NCBI GenBank assembly: GCA_002501855.1
Contig: DAOM01000007.1
Span: forward strand, 22,530-33,072
DNA from: Candidatus Nitrosopolaris nunavutensis
Lineage (GTDB): Archaea; Thermoproteota; Nitrososphaeria; Nitrososphaerales; Nitrososphaeraceae
DNA: 10,543 nucleotides
Reading direction: 5' to 3'
Shown: positions 1 through 4,831 of the stretch, in pieces
Position numbering within the stretch: the stretch's first letter is position 1
Layout: every line of letters starts with the position of its first letter
Position numbers and translations under genes: made by a program
The notes under the pieces: generated by a model
The model's input: only the letters and a program-made list of their open reading frames with translations
Told to the model about the DNA's origin: nothing
Databases searched by the model: none

Positions 1-1
1 G

Positions 2-88
2 AAGTATTACTGTATGAGCTGTGGAACACAGCACAAACAAGCTGCATGTCCTAAATGCGGTTCAAAGATGAAAAGAGTTGGATCTTAA
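2..88 (+). CDS. C-terminal end of a zinc-ribbon protein (partial, 5' end outside window)
   Basis: The first 87 bases form an open frame that ends at TAA 86-88 and enters from the left edge. The 28 visible residues start KYYCMSCGTQHKQ and contain two CxxC knuckles: CMSCG, then eight residues further on CPKCG, followed by a short basic tail (SKMKRVGS). That is the layout of a four-cysteine zinc ribbon at the extreme C-terminus, as in many small archaeal nucleic-acid-binding or scaffold proteins. I recognise similar tails in thaumarchaeal small proteins, but the function cannot be told from this fragment. No start is visible. A weak hairpin (GGACT/AGTCC, 116-131) followed by CTTTGTT lies 28 bp downstream and may help end transcription. 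Confidence 0.7.
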   Translation, partial: KYYCMSCGTQHKQAACPKCGSKMKRVGS

Positions 89-160
89 ATTGTTAGTATT
101 TATTACTTAGCCTCAGGACTACCTAAAGTCCCTTTGTTAAATCGAATGTCCATACAAGGA

Positions 161-167
161 TATAATA
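161..167 (+). promoter_or_regulatory. Candidate TATA box for the PsbP-like pseudogene
   Basis: The sequence TATAATA (161-167) is centred about 32 bp before the ATG at 196. This predicts an archaeal transcription start near 190, only a few bases ahead of the start codon. The good position suggests that the decayed gene downstream was once functional. It is a sequence match only. Confidence 0.35.
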
Positions 168-195
168 ATTGATTGCTGTTTATAGCCTGACGAGA

Positions 196-483
196 ATGGT
201 AAGAAGGGTAGACAATGATATACAAAAACTGGGGAGAGTAGGATTTGTCAGTTGCTTATCCCCATGTCTTGTGATTTTGTCTGTATCATTGATGTTTTTT
301 TCGACCTCAGCCATTTCTACAATATGTACTGCTCAACTGCAATAAGCAATCGCACAGACTACTACTGTCACTACCACAAAACCATCCAGTAGTAATTCAT
401 TCCTAACATACGAAAATAATTCTACCCTAGGAATTAAGATACAGTATCCAGCTAATTGGGAAAGCACAGCATCCATTAATTAA
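196..483 (+). pseudogene. Decayed PsbP-like / secreted lipoprotein-type gene, in-frame stop and truncation
   Basis: One reading frame from ATG 196 to TAA 481-483 carries a single internal stop (TAA 343-345). The 49 codons before it encode a basic start (MVRRVDNDIQK) and a hydrophobic stretch (CLVILSVSLMFFSTSAIS), like a signal peptide. After the stop the same frame continues AIAQTTTVTTTKPSSSNS, a Thr/Ser-rich linker typical of the segment after a cleavage site, then FLTYENNSTLGIKIQYPANW. That last motif is the opening of the PsbP-like domain common in secreted Nitrosocosmicus/Nitrososphaera proteins. The rest of the domain (usually more than 100 residues) is missing: the frame ends five residues later, where minus-strand sequence of another decayed gene begins. 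The call is a dead, truncated secreted protein. The reading frame is seen directly; the family name is from memory of the motif. Confidence 0.65.
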
Positions 484-772
484 GTGTTGATCTAACTTTA
501 CTGCATGTTCTATGAAGTGCCATGATTGAAATACTAGAACGAAAGTAACCAGTCCATAGATAAGCTGCATCTTTCTGATTGGTGTCTTTGTAAAGCCTTC
601 CAAACCCACGCTCAAAATCTAATGAAGCACCGAGTATCCCATGGGCGACTGGAAACTGTAAGACGAACTTTTGTATGACTTGAACCATGTGCTCTAAGAT
701 GTGAAATGATTGAACAGCTACAGCTACGGTCAAAATCACGTACGGTTTGAAAAGAAAATTACTACTCATCAA
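484..772 (-). pseudogene. Frameshifted, internally deleted membrane protein with duplicated QS[FW]HxxEH motif
   Basis: Two overlapping minus-strand frames each hold half of one protein. The first (ATG 767-769, or TTG 770-772) reads a hydrophobic helix, FKPYVILTVAVAVQSFHILEH, then MVQVIQKFVLQFPVAHG and ILGASLDFE, and loses sense near 611. The second frame, from about 609, reads FTKTPIRKMQLIYG, then LVTFVLVFQSWHFIEHAVKL, and stops making sense near 484. QSFHILEHMV and QSWHFIEHAV are clearly two copies of one motif, as in membrane proteins built from two similar halves. The protein between the copies is much too short, so a deletion with frameshift near 605-613 is likely. A good ribosome site (GAGAGGG, 5 nt before ATG 769) survives, inside the end of the cupredoxin relic upstream, suggesting the two were once cotranscribed. 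The function of the intact family is not known to me; the histidines and glutamate could bind metal. Confidence 0.6.
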
Positions 773-956
773 TACCCTCTCGCATTGCGGATAGTATTAA
801 TAATGATACATGGTACGTCACTTGTATTATTAATTCTTTCATTGTAGTTGGATGATAAAGGCAATGATACCCAAATGTTCCAATCATGTTTGGCTTAATC
901 CCATCTCTAATTATGTAATCTGTCTGCCTATGGCTGATTAAAGTACATGTTCCCAA
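762..956 (-). pseudogene. Cupredoxin (blue-copper, plastocyanin/amicyanin-like) C-terminal relic
   Basis: An open minus-strand frame of 64 codons contains, at 822-905, the sequence DGIKPNMIGTFGYHCLYHP followed by TTMKELIIQ. This is the C-terminal copper loop of a type-1 cupredoxin. Family members have a Gx(I/L)KPN-type turn, then GTFxYHCxxHPxM and a final beta strand. Cysteine, histidine and methionine ligands are recognisable (C32, H35, M39), but one residue is inserted between His and Met. The strand between KPNM and GTF is missing, and the upstream beta sandwich with the first histidine ligand cannot be found in any minus-strand frame. After the last strand the frame runs on into non-conserved residues. 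I read it as a dead, deleted copy. Cupredoxins are abundant in ammonia-oxidising archaea, where they carry electrons in a copper-based chain. Confidence 0.6.
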
Positions 957-1164
957 TGAAATAATTCAGATATAGATTTGAAATCCATGCAGTTCGGCCT
1001 CCCCCCTTATAATGTTATATATACTACATTAATCGTTAAGTGGAATCTGCAGGGTAAAGCTATTCTTTTATCTTTATATACAAAAGAAATAGAAGATATT
1101 GAAACTTATTCTGTTAGCATATCTAGACGTCGCCATTTCTTAAACTTAAAAGAATGTAGACGTC

Positions 1165-1317
1165 TTAAATAGAAAGATCGAGGCTGGTAGATCTGTTCAA
1201 TCTAATTTCCTTAATTCTGTTACACATATCGCAATGCTCCGGACATCCTTTGTGAAGACAAACACTTTGCATAGAGTTACAACCAAAACACCAAATTTGC
1301 TTAGAAGATGGGGACAT
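1165..1317 (-). CDS. Small six-cysteine (putative zinc-binding) protein, 50 aa
   Basis: This minus-strand frame starts at ATG 1315-1317 and ends at TAA 1165-1167. The protein begins MSPSSKQIWCFGCNSMQSVC and continues LHKGCPEHCDMCNRIKEIRL. Six cysteines (10, 13, 20, 25, 29, 32) are arranged CxxC-x6-C-x4-C-x3-C-x2-C, with His22 and His28 between them, enough for one or two zinc sites. The tail is basic and then Ser/Leu-rich. The archaeal TATA-like TTAATATA at 1341-1348 is centred 27 bp before the ATG, the distance expected for a leaderless transcript, so this start is favoured over GTG 1324-1326. I do not recognise a named family. The dense and regular cysteine pattern plus promoter spacing argue for a real gene amid otherwise decayed sequence. 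The function is unknown; nucleic-acid binding or protein contacts would be usual for such proteins. Confidence 0.5.
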   Translation of the reverse strand: MSPSSKQIWCFGCNSMQSVCLHKGCPEHCDMCNRIKEIRLNRSTSLDLSI

Positions 1318-1340
1318 TCTTATCACACTATCCTTGCATG

Positions 1341-1348
1341 TATATTAA
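1341..1348 (-). promoter_or_regulatory. TATA box of the 50-aa cysteine-rich gene
   Basis: On the minus strand the sequence reads TTAATATA, centred 27 bp upstream of the A of ATG 1317. This fits transcription starting at or within a base or two of the start codon (leaderless mRNA), common in archaea. Confidence 0.4.
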
Positions 1349-1637
1349 CAAAATGAATTTTGAATACTGACCGGCGTGTTGGCATATTTTCACATGTCTA
1401 AAAGTGGAAAGCCATAATGTGTACAACATTCGTAAAGATTTATCTCTACTATATTGCGGAACAAAATTAGAGGGTTAAGTTAAGTCTTGATGTTATGTAT
1501 TAGATATACTTTCAAAGTTAGAACAGATGTAGAAGGCCTGTGGGTTGGTGAAAATTAACCATACTATTCTAGTGATTAATACTAAAAGCTGAAGTTATGG
1601 ATTATTTTTCCGTAGTAGATATATTAGTGTAGAGTGA
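1349..1637. other. Intergenic stretch without a supportable gene
   Basis: About 290 A+T-rich bases separate the minus-strand cysteine-rich gene from the plus-strand three-gene group, so this is a divergent upstream region. All frames are broken by frequent stops. A plus-strand fragment near 1497-1580 reads LDILSKLEQM, a stop, then KACGLVKINH. It faintly recalls a winged-helix segment but is too short to call. Otherwise I see nothing in it. Confidence 0.5.
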
Positions 1638-1647
1638 TTATATATTA
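1638..1647 (+). promoter_or_regulatory. TATA box of the 1665-3137 gene group
   Basis: The sequence TTATATATTA is centred about 23 bp before ATG 1665, predicting transcription that starts practically at that codon. It is the only good TATA element ahead of the three overlapping genes and would drive all of them. Confidence 0.45.
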
Positions 1648-1664
1648 CTGTAACTGCAGTGGCA

Positions 1665-1883
1665 ATGGCTGCTCTAAACGACACGAAAAGAATTGTGCGC
1701 TCTAGCCGTGTGGACTTTAAAGTATACATCTTAACAATTAGGGCAGATAGACATTTTTTTTATTTTGACGGATTGCATCATCTTTGTTTTGTGGGAAGAG
1801 GGGTAGGAAGGCGACGTACTAATGTGAAAGCGTTCAATCCAGCATTTGCATACCATTTTGATTCAGAGGTAATTGATCATTGA
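1665..1883 (+). CDS. Small hypothetical protein, first gene of an overlapping three-gene group
   Basis: Seventy-two codons from ATG 1665 (GTG 1659 is the alternative) to TGA 1881-1883. The product is basic in its first half (TKRIVRSSRVDFKVYIL), aromatic-rich in the middle (ADRHFFYFDGLHHLCF), then carries a Gly/Arg stretch (GRGVGRRRT). No signal peptide, membrane helix or familiar motif is visible, and I do not recognise the family. Support comes from context. A TATA box lies about 23 bp upstream, compatible with a leaderless message. The last four bases overlap the start of the next gene (TTGA), whose ribosome site (GAGGT, 1866-1870) lies inside this frame. That arrangement implies translational coupling. 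It could still be an unselected leader ORF. Confidence 0.45.
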   Translation: MAALNDTKRIVRSSRVDFKVYILTIRADRHFFYFDGLHHLCFVGRGVGRRRTNVKAFNPAFAYHFDSEVIDH

Positions 1884-2104
1884 TACAAATCAGTCGCCAC
1901 GACTCACACCAGCCACACGAATATCTGCGAGACACATTAGACTTAAGATATCGAGAATGTAGGGCTTGTAATTCAAGGAGCCAATTTACCTGTATAAGAT
2001 GTGGGTTTTGTTATAGCTGCCACTGGAAGAAAGAAGAGCTGGAGAGAATTCCACCCTATTTCATGTTGGGAGATAGATGGTATGAAGAGATCACATCCAG
2101 ATAA
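1880..2104 (+). CDS. Six-cysteine zinc-ribbon protein, 74 aa
   Basis: The frame starts at TTG 1880, the only start directly after an in-frame TGA, and has a Shine-Dalgarno-like GAGGT nine bases upstream. It ends at TAA 2102-2104. The core (residues 24-51) is YRECRACNSRSQFTCIRC then GFCYSCHWKK: Cys27xxCys30, Cys38xxCys41, Cys44xxCys47, with His48 adjacent. Four cysteines suffice for one zinc ribbon; six plus His48 suggest an extra metal contact. The C-terminus is charged and aromatic (LERIPPYFMLGDRWYEE). I believe comparable small zinc-finger proteins occur widely in Thaumarchaeota, without known function. It overlaps the preceding gene by 4 bases and the following gene by 23, so the three are probably cotranscribed and may act together, perhaps in nucleic-acid binding. 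The exact role is not known. Confidence 0.7.
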   Translation: MIQISRHDSHQPHEYLRDTLDLRYRECRACNSRSQFTCIRCGFCYSCHWKKEELERIPPYFMLGDRWYEEITSR

Positions 2105-3137
2105 GCACAAACGCTCGACTTCAAAAAAAAGGAACATATATCATGATGAGCAGGAAAGGAAACAGAGAAAAGAAAGAAAAGATACTCTTAATTATCTAAC
2201 TTTGGCATTGAAGGATTTAAACTACTGTTTGAATACATTAAAGATAAACAAGGACACTCAAGTTCGTCAAAAGATCAATGAATTTTTCGAACAAGCCATC
2301 ACTCCAGAAGGTATCAGTACGTATGGAGAACGCATTGTTACTATGAATGTAATAGCAGACTTCTATTTCTCGTCTACTAGCAGGTACATTTTTTCTCAGC
2401 CAGAATTATATGATTTTTTGACTCTTGCTACGCAAGGATTACCAACTGAACAAAAGAGAGCCAGAGCAATCGAAAGGGTATTCATGATTTATAGAGATAT
2501 TATGGAAAATTATCAAACCTCAAACGATTCCCTCAGGTTTAACTACCCCAAGATTATTGTTGATGTTATAGCGATCCTACATGCTGGGGAAGATACTAGT
2601 GGGAAAAGAGTAGGAGTTAATGCTCTAGATGAATACTATGACTCTAGGAAGATAAAGGAATCTTCAGAAGTGACATCAGCATCTGCTGCGGCTGTGCAGA
2701 TAAATCCAACCCTAACAGCAGATTTCCCCGCAGATCAGTTCGAAAAAGACCAAATACGAGAGGAACAGCTCATTGAAACAATCGTTCAGATTACAGGAAG
2801 AAAAAATAAGGACATAAGAGAATCGCTTGCTAAGTTGCACAGTTCAGACATTAAGAAGATAAGTGATCTCTGTGCCAATTATAATAAGATAGAAAAATAT
2901 TGTAAGCTTGCAACAAACCCAAACGAATTTAGAGATGAACTTGAAAAAGAACTTGGCAGAAAACTCACAGACAATCAAGTTCAAAGGGCTACTACATCTA
3001 TAAAAAAGGTGAGAAAATATGTTGAAAATCTACTTGACGGAAAATTTGTTCCTCATGGCTCACACGGCATAAACCACATCAAACACAATCTAGAATACGG
3101 ATACCAGGCTATGGATCTAATTGAACACAAGAGGTGA
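2082..3137 (+). CDS. Conserved-looking helical protein of unknown function with C-terminal HGxxHIKHN motif, 351 aa
   Basis: The open frame extends upstream to 2001, but ATG 2082 is the likely start. It has GGGAGAT seven bases before it, and the residues upstream of it look like out-of-frame zinc-ribbon gene sequence. Layout: a very basic N-terminus (about residues 1-33, MKRSHPDKHKRSTSKKRN), a mostly helical domain (about 35-195), a Ser/Ala/Thr-rich linker (about 195-225, including TSASAAAVQ), then a second helical domain ending in VPHGSHGINHIKHNLEYGYQ near the C-terminus. HGINHIKHN resembles the first histidine segment of HD-type phosphohydrolases, but no His-Asp pair follows before the stop, so a catalytic HD domain is not supported. 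There is no signal peptide or membrane helix, so it is cytoplasmic. The basic head and the zinc-ribbon partner hint at nucleic-acid contact, which is inference. The 23-base overlap with the gene before implies coupled expression. Confidence 0.8.
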   Translation: MKRSHPDKHKRSTSKKRNIYHDEQERKQRKERKDTLNYLTLALKDLNYCLNTLKINKDTQVRQKINEFFEQAITPEGISTYGERIVTMNVIADFYFSSTSRYIFSQPELYDFLTLATQGLPTEQKRARAIERVFMIYRDIMENYQTSNDSLRFNYPKIIVDVIAILHAGEDTSGKRVGVNALDEYYDSRKIKESSEVTSASAAAVQINPTLTADFPADQFEKDQIREEQLIETIVQITGRKNKDIRESLAKLHSSDIKKISDLCANYNKIEKYCKLATNPNEFRDELEKELGRKLTDNQVQRATTSIKKVRKYVENLLDGKFVPHGSHGINHIKHNLEYGYQAMDLIEHKR

Positions 3138-3213
3138 AGCTCCAAATAAAATTAAAAGTATTATATAGCACCTATCGCAGCGGCCCCTCTACGACTCATA
3201 CGACACCTCAAGA

Positions 3214-3247
3214 GATTCTAAACCTATTGGGGATCATAATTAGAGTC
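3214..3247. repeat. Inverted repeat in the convergent intergenic region
   Basis: Arms GATTCTAA (3214-3221) and TTAGAGTC (3240-3247) pair over 8 bp with one G-U, around an 18-base loop. It lies between the 351-aa gene (+) and the dehydrogenase gene (-), whose 3' ends converge. A second small stem (GAGTC/GACTC, 3243-3260) overlaps its right arm. It could be a transcription-end structure, but no T-run follows on the plus strand. Confidence 0.3.
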
Positions 3248-3312
3248 CATAGTTCGACTCAAACAAATCTGATCTGTTGAAACAGGTATGGGGCTAAGGC
3301 TCTCTTCTACTC

Positions 3313-3334
3313 GCAAAAAAGGTTAAAACAAAAT
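3313..3334 (-). terminator. T-rich terminator of the dehydrogenase gene
   Basis: On the minus strand, about 25-45 bases after the stop codon at 3358, the sequence runs TTTTGTTTTAACCTTTTTT (T6 at 3315-3320). Archaeal RNA polymerase terminates at such T-runs without needing a hairpin. Confidence 0.5.
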
Positions 3335-3357
3335 CAACAATTGTCATCGAGTTTAGT

Positions 3358-4383
3358 TTATTTTCTTAATAACTTACCAGCTTTTGTTGCTATTCGGTCG
3401 GTCATCTGTGATAGAGTAGCATTACCACCTAGGTCGTATGTAACGTACTTATTTTCGTTAATGACATCTTCGGTAGCTTTAAAGATTGCCTTAGAAATGT
3501 GTTTTTCTCCAAGGTATTCAACCATCCATGCGCCAGATAAAATAGTTGCGACAGGATTTACCATGTTTTTACCAGCATATTTAGGAGCGCTACCATGTGC
3601 TGGTTCAAACATTGCGTAATGGTCTCCATAGTTACCAGAATAGACGGTTCCTATAGATCCTACGTGCCCCGATGCACATTCTGAAATTATATCCATGAAT
3701 AAATTAGTGCTAAGCAAGACACTGTTGTTGAATCTCTCTGGATTTTTTACAAGCTGTTGTGTCATATTGTCAATATAGTATTCTTCTAATTCGATAGTTT
3801 TGAATTCTTTTTGAGTCTTTTCTACTGCTGCCCAGAATATTCCATCAGTTTCTTTTAGGATATTCCTTTTTGTAATTGCAAAAACTTTCTTAAAGCCTGC
3901 ATCATTTGCGATTCGAAATCCCTTTTTAGTAACTCTTTCACACCCTTTTCTTGTTATCTTCCGAATTGCAATGGCTGAATCATCACTGGTTTTGAATTCG
4001 ATCCCAGCGTACAAGCCCTCAGTTGCCTCACGTACACAGATAAAGTATAACCGTCTTTCAGCGTTTTTGTAAGTTTTGATAGGCCTGACATTAGCATATA
4101 ATTCAAATTTTTGTCTAATACTCACTGCAACGCTGCGTGGAGCATTTGGGTTTGGAATGGTAGTAGTTGGTCCCTTAAAGCAAGCGTCACTATCTTCTAG
4201 TAGCTTCCAAACATCTTGGGAAATATAGGAAGTGCCACCTACTTTTTGCCACCACTCAGATCCAGCATCACATGGAATTAATTCTATCTTAGTATTACAT
4301 TCTCTCAGAACCTTTATCATAGCCTCTACAAGTTCTGGTCCGGTACCATCGCCTCGAATAATTGCAGCAGTTTTCTTTGACAA
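3358..4383 (-). CDS. NAD(P)-dependent isocitrate / homoisocitrate / isopropylmalate-type dehydrogenase, 341 aa
   Basis: This is a complete beta-decarboxylating dehydrogenase: Mg-dependent oxidation and decarboxylation of a 2-hydroxyacid, acting as a cytosolic dimer or tetramer. Visible motifs: GDGTGPE (11-17), substrate loop RSVAVSIRQKFELYANVRP (83-101), catalytic Tyr125 in EGLYAGIE, catalytic Lys172 in TKRNILK, metal-binding Asp205 and Asp231, and cofactor loop AHGSAPKYAGKNMVNP (262-277). Lys268, Tyr269 and Val275 correspond to the NADP-selecting residues of E. coli isocitrate dehydrogenase, so NADP is predicted. The substrate loop keeps the isocitrate-type Ser84 but has Ala86 where isocitrate enzymes have Asn, and Glu235 replaces the usual third acidic ligand Asp. 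I recall both features as usual in thaumarchaeal members, commonly annotated isocitrate dehydrogenase. Start TTG 4383 is the only candidate before an in-frame stop at 4390. It is divergent from a matching hydro-lyase, so consecutive steps are likely. The exact substrate is not settled by sequence. Confidence 0.9.
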   Translation of the reverse strand: MSKKTAAIIRGDGTGPELVEAMIKVLRECNTKIELIPCDAGSEWWQKVGGTSYISQDVWKLLEDSDACFKGPTTTIPNPNAPRSVAVSIRQKFELYANVRPIKTYKNAERRLYFICVREATEGLYAGIEFKTSDDSAIAIRKITRKGCERVTKKGFRIANDAGFKKVFAITKRNILKETDGIFWAAVEKTQKEFKTIELEEYYIDNMTQQLVKNPERFNNSVLLSTNLFMDIISECASGHVGSIGTVYSGNYGDHYAMFEPAHGSAPKYAGKNMVNPVATILSGAWMVEYLGEKHISKAIFKATEDVINENKYVTYDLGGNATLSQMTDRIATKAGKLLRK

Positions 4384-4412
4384 TTGAAATCAATTAACGG
4401 GCAAAATCCTCT

Positions 4413-4424
4413 CTATTTATATGT
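4413..4424 (-). promoter_or_regulatory. TATA box of the dehydrogenase gene
   Basis: The minus-strand sequence ACATATAAATAG is centred about 35 bp before the TTG start at 4383. Transcription would begin near 4392, giving a leader under 10 bases and no room for a ribosome-binding site, which agrees with the lack of one. Confidence 0.45.
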
Positions 4425-4482
4425 ATTTGGAGATTAATTCCAATCTTACAACCAAATTGTTAGTGAACGGAGGTATCCTTGA

Positions 4483-4575
4483 TGGAGAAATACTGGCAAA
4501 CCACTACCTGTAATCACGCCTCCGGGATTTGAAAAGTTTTTTGAAAAATTAGTTGTACCAATAACTGATCCTTGA
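4483..4575 (+). pseudogene. Cupin-domain protein relic (C-terminal tail)
   Basis: A short frame ending at TGA 4573-4575 reads GKPLPVITPPGFEKFFEKL then VVPITDP. This closely resembles the tail of small cupin-domain proteins, where the last beta strand (KPAKMLVIVTPPGFEKFF) is followed by a helix and a Pro-rich end. Only about 30 codons remain. An in-frame TGA (4480-4482) lies directly upstream, and none of the cupin metal-binding histidines (HxH, H) is found nearby. It sits in the divergent spacer between the dehydrogenase and hydro-lyase genes and is evidently debris. The family assignment rests on motif memory. Confidence 0.5.
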
Positions 4576-4590
4576 GTCCATCCTAGATAT

Positions 4591-4614
4591 CGCCTAAGTC
4601 AAGCACTTAGTGCG
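4591..4614. repeat. Stable hairpin after the cupin relic
   Basis: Arms CGCCTAAGT (4591-4599) and ACTTAG-T-GCG (4605-4614) pair over 9 bp with a single bulged T, closing the 5-base loop CAAGC. It begins 16 bases after the relic's stop codon, so it may be that gene's old transcription-end structure. An operator role in the divergent spacer is also possible. Confidence 0.4.
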
Positions 4615-4783
4615 AAATCTGAATCGAGCCATTATATGATTGAAAGAATACCACTAAGTAGCCGCATGATTCTTTGATCTGTTTAAGGTATTAATGGTAA
4701 ATATTCAAAACAACAACTTTGTATGAACGCCATATTTTTACGGAGCTTGAATGAGATCTAATTTAGAATATTGTATGAGAATA

Positions 4784-4790
4784 ACTTAAA
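4784..4790 (+). promoter_or_regulatory. Weak candidate TATA element of the hydro-lyase operon
   Basis: The sequence CTTAAAT lies about 45 bp before the ATG at 4832. A start near 4813 would give a leader of about 20 bases that includes the ribosome site. The match is poor, and other A+T-rich stretches (around 4758-4770) are alternatives. Confidence 0.25.
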
Positions 4791-4819
4791 TTCATGCTAT
4801 GAATAACCCATATGATATA

Positions 4820-4826
4820 GAGGTGG
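4820..4826 (+). promoter_or_regulatory. Strong ribosome-binding site of the hydro-lyase large subunit
   Basis: GAGGTGG lies five bases before ATG 4832. It is one of the best Shine-Dalgarno matches in the window and fixes the start of the large subunit, including its N-terminal extension. Confidence 0.6.
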
Positions 4827-4831
4827 TTTGA

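Noticed and set aside
1122..1166. Repeated TAGACGTC near 1122 and 1157
   Set aside because: Eight-base palindromic words 35 bp apart inside unannotated sequence, with no wider symmetry. Too little to call a binding site.
978..1172. Plus-strand 64-codon frame with a charged, Arg-rich end (RRRHFLNLKECRRLK)
   Set aside because: No ribosome site or TATA box at the right distance, a TTG start, no recognised motif, and its end overlaps the better-supported minus-strand cysteine-rich gene. It might be real, but I cannot support it.
1497..1580. Possible winged-helix fragment (LDILSKLEQM, stop, KACGLVKINH)
   Set aside because: Only about 25 codons with an internal stop; the resemblance is too weak to call a pseudogene.
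2001..2081. Upstream extension of the 351-residue protein
   Set aside because: These 27 codons translate the zinc-ribbon gene out of frame. ATG 2082 has its own ribosome site GGGAGAT.
3180..3280. Possible tRNA or tRNA relic suggested by GTTCGACTC
   Set aside because: No acceptor stem, anticodon arm or D-arm could be folded around it, and the T-arm pairing is wrong.
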